Assembly (NCBI GenBank): GCA_900766245.1
Contig: CAAFUR010000021.1
Span: 62,001-126,000, forward strand
Direction: 5' to 3'
Origin: Veillonellaceae bacterium
GTDB taxonomy: Bacteria; Bacillota; Negativicutes; Veillonellales; Veillonellaceae
DNA: 64,000 bases
Translations under genes and position numbers: made by a program
Shown: positions 27,442-34,564 of the stretch, piece after piece
Position numbering within the stretch: position 1 is the first letter of the stretch
Layout of the letters: each line of letters starts with the position of its first letter
Notes under the pieces: generated by a model
Told to the model about the DNA's origin: nothing
What the model saw: the letters and a program-made list of their open reading frames with translations, nothing else
Databases searched by the model: none

Positions 27442-28395
27442 TTATAGTGTATGCGCTAGTTTGATGTACTCTCTGATGCGTTCGCAGGAGTTGTGGAAGG
27501 CATCTTGTTCGTCTGAGGTTAGGTGCAATTCCAAGATTTCTTCGATACCGTTTTTGCCAATGATGGCTGGTACGGAGGCAAAGACATCGTGTTCGCCGTA
27601 TTCGCCTTCTAGCTTGCAGGATAGAGGTAATACTTTTTGTTCATCGTGGAAGTAAGCACGGATGATTTCAGTAACGGATGCAGCGATGCCAAATTCGGTG
27701 GATCCTTTGCCAATGAGGACGAGGTAGCCACCGTATTTCATTTGTTCTACCACGGCATTTTCATCAAAGGTTGGGAAACGGTGAGGGAGCTCTTGTTGGA
27801 GTTCTTTCAAAGGTTTGCCAGATACTGTGACATGAGACCAAGGGACCATAGCGCTACCACCGTGTTCACCCATAGCATAGCAAGATAAAGAACGACGATG
27901 TACGTGAATTTGTTCAGCTACTAATCGTTGTAAACGAGCAGAGTCTAAGGAGGTACCAGAAGAAATAATTTTATGTTTTGGGTAGTTTAAGTATTCTTGT
28001 ACATAGGCTGCTACCACATCAGCAGGATTGGAAATACTAACGATAAAACCGTTGAATCCAGAGGTTTTCACGCGAGGTAAAAATTCGCGTAATACTTCTA
28101 TGGTGGAGCCTAGTGTATCGAGTCGATCTTGTTCTGGGGATGGGAGGGGACCTGCAGAAATGACGAGAATATCGCAGTCTCCGATGTCTTCCGGTTCGCA
28201 AGGGATAGCTTCTACACGATGTGGTAAGTAACTTACAGCATCATTAATATCGGTGGCTTGGGCAATAGCTTTATCTTTGTCGATGTCCACCATGTATAAT
28301 TGGTCAACTTCACCTTGTGTAGCTAGGGAAAATGCCACGTGGGAGCCCACATGACCAGTGCCGATAATGGCAACTTTACGTAGTTCTATAGACAT
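27442..28395 (-). CDS. L-lactate/L-2-hydroxycarboxylate dehydrogenase family protein
   Basis: A 317-residue NAD-dependent dehydrogenase of the LDH/MDH family. The Rossmann motif is GTGHVGSHVAFSLATQG, followed by SNPADVVAAYVQ, SSGTSLDSARLQ and the catalytic histidine in GEHGGS; the SSGTSLDSARL block points to LDH/hydroxyisocaproate dehydrogenase rather than malate dehydrogenase. The active-site loop reads LPSPEQDRLDT, so substrate preference is uncertain. I chose the ATG at 28395 with AGGAGGA five bases upstream. It is the only full-size gene on the minus strand and is flanked by palindromic repeats on both sides. Confidence 0.85.
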   Translation of the reverse strand: MSIELRKVAIIGTGHVGSHVAFSLATQGEVDQLYMVDIDKDKAIAQATDINDAVSYLPHRVEAIPCEPEDIGDCDILVISAGPLPSPEQDRLDTLGSTIEVLREFLPRVKTSGFNGFIVSISNPADVVAAYVQEYLNYPKHKIISSGTSLDSARLQRLVAEQIHVHRRSLSCYAMGEHGGSAMVPWSHVTVSGKPLKELQQELPHRFPTFDENAVVEQMKYGGYLVLIGKGSTEFGIAASVTEIIRAYFHDEQKVLPLSCKLEGEYGEHDVFASVPAIIGKNGIEEILELHLTSDEQDAFHNSCERIREYIKLAHTL

Positions 28396-28442
28396 ATTGT
28401 TCCTCCTGTGTTGAATGATAAAAGTAATTAGTAATATGTTAT

Positions 28443-28472
28443 AGGATAAAACTTTTGAGTTCATTTAGTCAA
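28443..28472 (-). promoter_or_regulatory. Promoter of the LDH-family gene
   Basis: Minus strand: TTGACT (28472-28467), 18-base spacer, TATCCT (28448-28443), about 45 bases before the ATG. Confidence 0.5.
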
Positions 28473-28515
28473 TACGTCACTTGCTAATCTATGCAACCTG
28501 TAGGTCGTCACTTAT

Positions 28516-28703
28516 TCTGCTATGTAGCCTGTGGCGATCTATACTAAATATTGCAAAGGGAAGACCGCAACATATTCCTTCTCAAACTGATACAGTGGTT
28601 AGGTTTGTTCAGGAACATGTTGCGGTCTTCTTGTATTTGTGCAATTTAGCTAGTAAGGGTCGCCATAAGGCTGCTACGCTTAACTGCGTTCCTCATGGAG
28701 TAT
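28516..28703 (+). repeat. Nested palindromic repeat, unit E (loop type 1)
   Basis: A complete unit: outer arms GCTATGTAGCCTGTGGCG (28519) and CGCCATAAGGCTGCTACGC (28661-28679). The inner hairpin is nearly identical to unit B (28560-28630) with the type 1 core. It ends with CTGCGTTCCTCATGG like the other copies. Confidence 0.85.
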
Positions 28704-28817
28704 GTGTAGTATTGATAAAACATTAACATTTTGTGTGATTTTAAAGTGTAATAAATAAGAAGAGTCAACGGCGTGTTGTTAGGCTCATCTCTTCCTATTA
28801 GGGGAGGAGGTGATACT

Positions 28818-28898
28818 ATGACTACATATGAAAAGTTATCTTTATTGATTCAATTTTCTATGTTGATTGTAGAAGTTCTTCGTTGCTTTTATAGCTAA
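28818..28898 (+). CDS. Small hydrophobic peptide, holin-like type I toxin candidate
   Basis: A 26-residue peptide, MTTYEKLSLLIQFSMLIVEV followed by LRCFYS, preceded by a very strong site GGGAGGAGGTGA (28803-28813). The opening TYE-LSL-IQF-M matches the short 'putative holin-like toxin' family of Firmicutes (TxpA-like), typically about 30 residues with one membrane helix. It lacks the lysine-rich tail of most members. Its function as a membrane toxin is inferred from family resemblance and from the antisense arrangement. Too short for standard gene calling. Confidence 0.6.
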   Translation: MTTYEKLSLLIQFSMLIVEVLRCFYS

Positions 28899-29010
28899 CG
28901 AAAACGCCTAACGAATAAGGTTTCCCAGACCTTACACGTTAGGCGTAATCAAATTTTCCACTTTTGAGATGAGCCTAACGCTAGCAGACGTCGATGGCTC
29001 TTCTTTTGTT
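28898..29010 (-). ncRNA. Putative antisense antitoxin RNA of the holin-like toxin
   Basis: A minus-strand extended -10 promoter, TGCTATAAT with TATAAT at 29022-29017, would start an RNA near 29010. It would run through the 3' untranslated region of the toxin mRNA and stop at the hairpin 28946-28904, which on this strand is followed by TTTT. The predicted length is about 110 nt. It is inferred from promoter, hairpin and overlap only. Confidence 0.5.
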
Positions 29011-29016
29011 GTTTTA

Positions 29017-29025
29017 ATTATAGCA
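29017..29025 (-). promoter_or_regulatory. Extended -10 promoter of the antisense RNA
   Basis: Minus strand TGC-TATAAT, an extended -10 with a perfect hexamer; no clear -35. Confidence 0.55.
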
Positions 29026-29049
29026 TATAGGCCATGACAATGTCTCTTG

Positions 29050-29085
29050 TTCTGCTACGCTTAACCGGATTCTTTAGGGAGCGGG
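29050..29085 (+). repeat. Remnant of the palindromic repeat (right end only)
   Basis: TTCTGCTACGCTTAACCGGATTCTTTAGGGAG resembles the CTGCTACGCTTAACTGCGTTCCTCATGGAG right end of unit E. The remaining 150 bases up to queG show only its promoter. Confidence 0.5.
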
Positions 29086-29223
29086 ATTAGTTTTGAGTTT
29101 TTTGGTAGTACTTCCATAGAAAACTGTGAGTTAAAATAAAGTTTCTTGAAATACATAGTCTTTGTTCGTAATTAGTATGATATATGAGTGGCTGTTTATA
29201 TATAAAACCTATGGATTGTATAG

Positions 29224-29229
29224 TATAAT
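29224..29229 (+). promoter_or_regulatory. -10 element directly before the queG start codon
   Basis: TATAAT ends 6 bases before the queG ATG, which would put the transcript start at or next to the start codon. No Shine-Dalgarno is visible. Confidence 0.45.
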
Positions 29230-29235
29230 GAATGC

Positions 29236-30129
29236 ATGACAAATTTAGAACTTGAAGAATTAGCGATACAATTAAATATTCCTGCAGTGGGGGTGGCGCC
29301 TTGGCCTTTGCCAGCGGAGGCGTCGTTACATTTGGATACTCCCTATCCTTGTCCGTTTACGAATGGAAGTATTGAAGAACGATTGAAAGGGTCCACGACT
29401 ATTGCTTCACCGAAGTCCGCTATAGTCTGTTTGTTTCCTTATTATATGCCTAGGGAAGGAGTGACGAATTTAGCTAGGTACTGTTGGGGCGATGATTATC
29501 ATGTTGTAGTACGACAGTATTTGGAACGACTGGTGGAAGTTTTGCGTGAGCGCTATCCTGACGAAATATACGAGATTCACTGTGATACGTCACCTTTAGC
29601 GGATCGGTATATGGCATACTTGGCAGGCTTGGGGTTTTATGGGTGGAATCAAACGTTTATCAACCCTACGTGGGGATCCTATACGGTGATTGGAACCATC
29701 ATGACGACTTTGGCATTACCTCCTTCTTCGCCATTGAATCAGACCTGTTTACAATGTGGTGCTTGTTTGCGTGCTTGCCCTGGTAAGGCCTTACAAGGAG
29801 ATCATTTAGATTATCGAACCTGTAAAAGTTATCTTACCCAATGTAAAGGGGAACTTTCAGAGGAAGAAGAACGAATTATTGGTAAAACACCTCTCATTTT
29901 TGGGTGTGATGTATGCCAAGAGGTGTGCCCCCACAATCGAGATATTCCTATGACGCCTATCCCAGAGTTTCAACAGGTTACATCCTACATTGAGATAGAG
30001 GAATTAGAAGGAATGACGAATAAAGAGTTTAAAACGAAGTACGGCCACAAAGCCTGGGCTTGGAGAGGAAAGAAAGTGTTGCTTCGCAATGCGGAGATTG
30101 TTAGAAAGGAAAAGCATGAAGGAAAGTAA
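29236..30129 (+). CDS. queG: Epoxyqueuosine reductase QueG (297-residue form)
   Basis: A 297-residue iron-sulfur, cobalamin-dependent enzyme of the last step of queuosine synthesis in tRNA. It has the N-terminal DUF1730-type region and two 4Fe-4S motifs: CLQCGACLRACPGKAL at about residues 174-189 and CDVCQEVCPHN at about 225-235. Length is below the 380 residues of E. coli QueG because the C-terminal HEAT-like part is missing, as in many Firmicutes. The ATG at 29236 has no ribosome site, so a leaderless message is possible. It overlaps the efflux gene by 14 bases. Confidence 0.87.
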   Translation: MTNLELEELAIQLNIPAVGVAPWPLPAEASLHLDTPYPCPFTNGSIEERLKGSTTIASPKSAIVCLFPYYMPREGVTNLARYCWGDDYHVVVRQYLERLVEVLRERYPDEIYEIHCDTSPLADRYMAYLAGLGFYGWNQTFINPTWGSYTVIGTIMTTLALPPSSPLNQTCLQCGACLRACPGKALQGDHLDYRTCKSYLTQCKGELSEEEERIIGKTPLIFGCDVCQEVCPHNRDIPMTPIPEFQQVTSYIEIEELEGMTNKEFKTKYGHKAWAWRGKKVLLRNAEIVRKEKHEGK

Positions 30130-31300
30130 GTCTGTTTCATTGTTTTTAATTATATTCTTAGGATTGCTCACGGCGGTAACGCCATTGGCGACGGATATGT
30201 ATTTGCCAGCCTTGCCGATTATGCCTGGAGAACTGGATACATCGGCATCGAATATTCAAATGACCATCGGCATTATGACTATCGGTATTGCAGTGGGACA
30301 ACTCTTTGCAGGGCCTATTAGTGATGTGCTAGGTCGTAAGAGACCGCTCATTGTGGGAAACCTACTTTGCGTACTAGCTACCATTGTTTGCGCTTATGCA
30401 CCAAATATTGAAGTACTCTTGTTGGGCCGATTTTTGCAAGGTGTGACGGGTTCCTTTGGGGTAGTTATCTCTAAGGCTATCGCTCGTGACCATGCATCGG
30501 GGCCGGCTTTGATTAAGCTGTTGGCATCGTTGATGATGGTCAATGGATTGGCGCCTGTTATCGCTCCATTAGTGGGAGGACAAATTTTGGCATACGAAAC
30601 ATGGCGATTCATTTTCGTCGTTTTAGCAGGCTTTGCGCTTCTTCTTCTCGTGGGGTCCATTCTATTCCGTGAAAGTTTACCAAAGGAGCACCGCGTAGTA
30701 GGTGGGGTTCAAGTGGCGCTCAAAAATTACAAGACGCTACTAAAAGACAAAGCTTTTTTAGGGCAATGTGGTATTCAATGCTTTGCTTTTGGAGCCTTCT
30801 TTTGTTACATTAGTGGATCTTCCTTTGTATACCAAAATATCTTTGGGCTAGATGCACAACAATTTAGTTACATATTTGGTATTAATAGCTGTGGTATTAT
30901 TCTATTTAGTATGATTAGCTCTCGTTTGAGTAATGTCATTAAGGATTACCAATTATTACAAGGCAGTTTAACTGTGCTCTTCTTAGGATCTTCTTTGTTC
31001 TTAGGGGCTATGGCACTGAATATGCCATTCTTAGTGGTGACCACAATTTTATTCTTTACTGTAGGGACGGTGTCTCTATTCGGGGCGGCTAGTTTTTCTA
31101 TGGCTATGGCACATTACGGTCACCTAGCAGGTAGTGCATCTGCATTATTAGGCTTTTTCTCTATGATGTCTGCGGGTATTGTGTCCCCTATTGTGGGGAT
31201 CGGAGGGTCACATACGGCAATTCCTATGGGAATCACCATGGTGGTTTGCTCGTTAACGGCGTTGCTCTGTTATTATCGATTTGCGCGTCCTGGTATATAG
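30116..31300 (+). CDS. Bcr/CflA family multidrug efflux MFS transporter
   Basis: A 394-residue major facilitator with 12 predicted membrane segments. The family signature TDMYLPALPIMPGEL follows the first helix, and the motif-A-like loop GPISDVLGRKRPLIVG is intact. Bcr/CflA proteins export bicyclomycin, sulfonamides or amino acids such as cysteine; the substrate here is unknown. I chose ATG 30116 after AGAAAGGA; the gene overlaps the end of queG, so it is likely co-transcribed. Confidence 0.9.
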   Translation: MKESKSVSLFLIIFLGLLTAVTPLATDMYLPALPIMPGELDTSASNIQMTIGIMTIGIAVGQLFAGPISDVLGRKRPLIVGNLLCVLATIVCAYAPNIEVLLLGRFLQGVTGSFGVVISKAIARDHASGPALIKLLASLMMVNGLAPVIAPLVGGQILAYETWRFIFVVLAGFALLLLVGSILFRESLPKEHRVVGGVQVALKNYKTLLKDKAFLGQCGIQCFAFGAFFCYISGSSFVYQNIFGLDAQQFSYIFGINSCGIILFSMISSRLSNVIKDYQLLQGSLTVLFLGSSLFLGAMALNMPFLVVTTILFFTVGTVSLFGAASFSMAMAHYGHLAGSASALLGFFSMMSAGIVSPIVGIGGSHTAIPMGITMVVCSLTALLCYYRFARPGI

Positions 31301-31399
31301 ATATACTTTTATAGTAGTGAAATTCTAGGTGAACGTAGTGTATAGTCAACTTTTGGCATCGTATTGTATCTTAAAATCATGCGTGTATCTGAAGGAGTG

Positions 31400-31493
31400 C
31401 CATTGTATAGTACATACAATGGTGTATAGATGAAAGATGATAACGATATAGTAGTGGTATTCTATAGTACACAGAATAGTATATAGATGAAAG
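31400..31493 (+). repeat. Pair of direct repeats, each with a small palindrome
   Basis: Copy 1 (31400-31436) is CATTGTA-N7-TACAATG then GTGTATAGATGAAAG. Copy 2 (31459-31493) is ATTCT-N9-AGAAT then AGTATATAGATGAAAG. Both share TATAGTACA in the loop. They lie between the efflux gene and rplU in a 440-base spacer that is otherwise featureless up to the rplU promoter. The role is unknown. Confidence 0.6.
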
Positions 31494-31593
31494 GGCGTGC
31501 TAGTAGATGACTCAATGATTCGAGTTACTTTTATAATAGATACAGCAAAATAGACTTTCATAGGTGTAGATAGAAAAAATTAGTCCTATTTCG

Positions 31594-31623
31594 TTGACAT
31601 AAACAGTGCTTGTCATGTATAAT
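31594..31623 (+). promoter_or_regulatory. Promoter of rplU-prp-rpmA
   Basis: TTGACA (31594-31599), 18-base spacer, TATAAT (31618-31623): full consensus hexamers. Confidence 0.85.
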
Positions 31624-31629
31624 AATTGA

Positions 31630-31728
31630 GTCATAGTTTGGGTACGCCCAACTATTGCAAGCCGCATGAAGAGGTCAATAATATTTGGCTTCGGCTAGAT
31701 AACCGCATTCAGCGAGTACGAATACAAG
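31630..31728 (+). promoter_or_regulatory. Structured rplU leader, probable L21 autoregulatory element
   Basis: A leader of about 100 nt starts with the hairpin AGTTTGGG-TACG-CCCAACT (31634-31653), then a second structured part with GCCGCATGAAGAGG...GGCTTCGGCT...CCGCATTCAGCGAG. Firmicutes rplU operons carry an L21-binding leader in this position. The assignment rests on position and structure, not on a model match. Confidence 0.5.
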
Positions 31729-31739
31729 GAGGTGTCATA

Positions 31740-32051
31740 ATGTACGCAATTATTAAAACTGGTGGTAAACAATATCGCGTTTCCGAAGGCGATGTAATCA
31801 CTATTGAAAAATTGGATGTAGCAGCTGAAGGAACTATTTCTTTTGACGAAGTTGTAACTGTAGTTAAAGACGGTGATGTTAAAGTTGGTACACCACTTGT
31901 GGACGGTGCAAAAGTTACTGGTACAGTACTTGAACATGGTAAAGCGAAAAAGATCTTGGTTTTCAAATACAAAGCGAAATCCAACTATCGTCGTCGTCAA
32001 GGCCATCGCCAACCATTCACTAAAGTTCGCATCGAAAAAATCGAGGCGTAA
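31740..32051 (+). CDS. rplU: 50S ribosomal protein L21
   Basis: A 103-residue L21. It opens MYAIIKTGGKQYRVSEGD and ends with the basic YRRRQGHRQPFTKVRIEKIEA, both standard. It binds 23S rRNA domain VI. I chose ATG 31740 after AAGGAGGTG; an in-frame upstream start would run through the leader RNA. It is the first gene of the L21-Prp-L27 operon. Confidence 0.98.
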   Translation: MYAIIKTGGKQYRVSEGDVITIEKLDVAAEGTISFDEVVTVVKDGDVKVGTPLVDGAKVTGTVLEHGKAKKILVFKYKAKSNYRRRQGHRQPFTKVRIEKIEA

Positions 32052-32056
32052 GTATC

Positions 32057-32371
32057 ATGACTCACATTGATGTGAAGCGGAATCGATTAGGGCAAATCAT
32101 AGAATGTCATTTTCGAGGACATGCTGAAGCAGGTCCTTACGGAGAAGATATTGTATGTGCCGCTATATCCATACTTTCACAGACATCGATCTTAGGTCTT
32201 CATGAGGTGGCTAAGCAATCCATGGAGTACCAAATAGAAGACGGTGAGTTACATATCCTACTTTCAGAACCCATTACTGAAAGAGGACAAACTATATTAG
32301 AAACGATGCTTCTTGGTATCAAGAATGTGGCGGATCAATATAGTGATTTTGTTAGAGTGAGTGAACAATAG
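32057..32371 (+). CDS. prp: Ribosomal-processing cysteine protease Prp
   Basis: A 104-residue Prp protease. Catalytic His22 and Cys34 are in GHAEAGPYGEDIVCAAIS, the defining motif. In Firmicutes with an extended L27, Prp removes the N-terminal extension, which is essential for ribosome function. The gene lies between rplU and rpmA, its invariant location, with 5-base and 12-base gaps. Confidence 0.96.
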   Translation: MTHIDVKRNRLGQIIECHFRGHAEAGPYGEDIVCAAISILSQTSILGLHEVAKQSMEYQIEDGELHILLSEPITERGQTILETMLLGIKNVADQYSDFVRVSEQ

Positions 32372-32383
32372 GAGGTGAACTAC

Positions 32384-32671
32384 ATGTTATTCAATATCCA
32401 ATTACAACTATTCGCATCTAAAAAAGGTGCTTCCAGTACAAAAAATGGTCGTGATTCCGAGTCCAAACGTCTTGGAGTTAAATGCCATGACGGTTCTACT
32501 GTAAAAAGTGGTAACATCCTAGTTCGTCAACGTGGTACACATTTCCATCCAGGCACTAACGTAGGTATCGGCAAAGATGATACTTTGTTTGCATTGGTTC
32601 CTGGCCGTGTAGCATTTGAACGTGCTGGTCGTTATAACCGTAAAGTTTCTGTATATCCTGTAGAAGCTTAA
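32384..32671 (+). CDS. rpmA: 50S ribosomal protein L27 with cleavable N-terminal extension
   Basis: A 95-residue L27 precursor. Residues 1-10 (MLFNIQLQLF) precede the mature ASKKGASSTKNGRDS start; Prp is expected to cut between F10 and A11. The site reads QLF-ASKKG instead of the commoner QFF-ASKKG. The mature N-terminus reaches the peptidyl-transferase centre. I chose ATG 32384 after AGGAGGTGA (32370-32378); a GTG inside that site is not the start. Confidence 0.98.
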   Translation: MLFNIQLQLFASKKGASSTKNGRDSESKRLGVKCHDGSTVKSGNILVRQRGTHFHPGTNVGIGKDDTLFALVPGRVAFERAGRYNRKVSVYPVEA

Positions 32672-32686
32672 TCATAACACATATGA

Positions 32687-32722
32687 AAGGTCACTAGATG
32701 GTAATATCTGGTGGCCTTTTTT
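32687..32722 (+). terminator. Terminator of the rplU-prp-rpmA operon
   Basis: AGGTCACTAGAT pairs with ATCTGGTGGCCT around GGTAAT (with G-U pairs), then TTTTTTG. Confidence 0.85.
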
Positions 32723-33061
32723 GTTTGTTTAGTATAGGATTTTGCCGTTATTGCAAATAGGACAACAAGATTTTGTAAAAATGATGTTATATCAGATATG
32801 CAGTTTAAGGTTATAGGTTGTAAAAGGACATGGCGGTTTCAGAGTGAACAAATGAATAGATGTATATTTCTGTTTATGCATACATAGTATTAGTATTTGC
32901 TTTCATAATGCACACTAATTTTATATACATTGATTCATAAGTGGAGTATAATAAAAGAAAGACTATATCTAATAAAATCGGTATAGCGCTTATGTTAAGA
33001 CAAAGCCTAGAAAGATGTAGGCTATCATAGATCTACTAAGTCAGTAGAAAAGGAGTTTACT
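32723..33061 (+). other. Spacer before hydG: promoter-like -10 and short leader
   Basis: No reading frame or repeat is supported here. TATAAT at 32947-32952 is the best -10 and would give a leader of about 105 nt with two short stems (AGCCT...AGGCT near 33006-33025 and CTACT...AGTAG near 33033-33047). No known riboswitch class is recognised. Confidence 0.4.
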
Positions 33062-34480
33062 ATGTATGATGTACACTCTTCCAAGGCGGAAGAATTTATT
33101 GATCATGAAGAGATTCTAGCCACTTTACAATATGCAGAAGAAAACAAGGAAAATCGTCCTTTGTTGGATGCCATATTAGAGAAGGCAAAAACTCGTGTAG
33201 GATTAAACCACCGTGAGGCGATGGTACTGTTAGAATGTCCTTTGCCAGAATATAAGGAAAAATTATTTGCTTTAGCAAAAGAGATTAAACAAGCGATTTA
33301 TGGCAATCGTATTGTATTATTTGCTCCTTTGTATTTATCAAACTATTGTATCAATGGTTGTGTCTACTGCCCATACCATGCAAAAAATAAAACCATCACT
33401 CGTAAAAAATTAAACCAAGATCAAGTCCGTGAAGAAGTGATGGCCTTAGAAGCCATGGGGCATAAACGGATTGTTATTGAATCTGGCGAACATCCATTGG
33501 AAAATCCATTAGAATATATTTTGGAATGTATTGATACGATTTACTCCATCAAAAAAGATAATGGAGAAATACGTCGAGTCAATGTCAATATTGCAGCGTG
33601 TGAAGTGGAAGATTATCGAAAATTACATGAGGCAGGTATTGGTACGTACACATTGTTCCAAGAAACATATAATAAAGAAAACTATGAAGCCCTTCATCCA
33701 ACAGGCCCTAAGAGCGATTATGCATACCATACAACGGCTATGGATCGCGCTATGGAGGCAGGTATTGATGACGTGGGCATTGGCGTCCTTTATGGATTGG
33801 AACACTACAAATATGACTTCGTAGGCTTGTTGATGCATGCAGAACATTTAGAAGCGAAGTTTGGTGTAGGCCCGCATACGATCAGTGTGCCTCGAATTTG
33901 TCCAGCTGATGATATCGATGTAGATGATTTCAGTAATGCTGTACCAGACGATATTTTTGAAAAAATCGTAGCTTTGATTCGTGTGTCTGCACCGTATGCA
34001 GGTATGATTATGTCTACTCGTGAAAGTCAAGCTATGCGTGAGCGTGGTTTAGCCTTAGGTATCTCGCAAATTTCTGGAGGGTCTCGTACATCTGTCGGTG
34101 GCTATGTAGAAGAAGAACCAGAAGAAGAAAATTCTGCTCAATTTGATACGAGTGACCGCCGTTCCTTGGATGAAATTGTGGAGTGGTTATTACAATTAGG
34201 ATATGTACCAAGTTTCTGTACGGCTTGCTACCGTGAAGGACGTACAGGTGACCGCTTTATGGCACTGGCTAAGAGTGGACAAATTTCCAACTGTTGTCAA
34301 CCGAATGCGTTGATGACATTGAAAGAGTATTTACTAGACTATGCAGATGAGGAAACGAAAGCTGTTGGTGCGGCTGTTATCGACGTGCAATTAGATTCCA
34401 TTAAAAATGATCTAGTGAAAGAAAAATCCAAAGCTTATATTGCGCAAATGGAAGAGGGAGAACGTGACTTCCGATTCTAG
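33062..34480 (+). CDS. hydG: [FeFe]-hydrogenase H-cluster maturase HydG
   Basis: A 472-residue radical SAM enzyme that cleaves tyrosine to make the CO and CN ligands of the [FeFe]-hydrogenase H-cluster. The radical SAM cluster motif is CINGCVYC at about residues 96-103. The C-terminal second cluster motif CTACYREGRTGDRF followed by a Cys pair about 21 residues later, with NALMTLKEYLLDYA, separates HydG from its relative ThiH. hydE, hydF and the hydrogenase are not in the window. The gene indicates H2 metabolism in an anaerobe. Confidence 0.93.
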   Translation: MYDVHSSKAEEFIDHEEILATLQYAEENKENRPLLDAILEKAKTRVGLNHREAMVLLECPLPEYKEKLFALAKEIKQAIYGNRIVLFAPLYLSNYCINGCVYCPYHAKNKTITRKKLNQDQVREEVMALEAMGHKRIVIESGEHPLENPLEYILECIDTIYSIKKDNGEIRRVNVNIAACEVEDYRKLHEAGIGTYTLFQETYNKENYEALHPTGPKSDYAYHTTAMDRAMEAGIDDVGIGVLYGLEHYKYDFVGLLMHAEHLEAKFGVGPHTISVPRICPADDIDVDDFSNAVPDDIFEKIVALIRVSAPYAGMIMSTRESQAMRERGLALGISQISGGSRTSVGGYVEEEPEEENSAQFDTSDRRSLDEIVEWLLQLGYVPSFCTACYREGRTGDRFMALAKSGQISNCCQPNALMTLKEYLLDYADEETKAVGAAVIDVQLDSIKNDLVKEKSKAYIAQMEEGERDFRF

Positions 34481-34564
34481 TCAAAACTTAGTGCATAGGG
34501 TATAATATTTAATATATAGTGTTTATATATTGAAGTTATAAACAGAAGATTGTGGGAGGACAGA

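Larger units (their letters stand above)
28757..29010 (+). other. Putative type I toxin-antitoxin locus, holin-like peptide (whole element)
   Basis: A 250-base element with three nested inverted repeats around a 26-codon reading frame: 28757-28770 with 28992-29005; 28778-28791 with 28966-28979 (14 bases, perfect); and 28904-28913 with 28937-28946 (10 bases, perfect). The 5' end of the toxin mRNA can thus pair with its 3' end, as in known type I toxin mRNAs that are made translationally inactive. A convergent promoter on the minus strand would make an antisense RNA. Confidence 0.6.

Noticed and set aside
34481..34564. Purine riboswitch before guaA
   Set aside because: The spacer is only 84 bases and AT-rich, without the conserved three-way-junction blocks.
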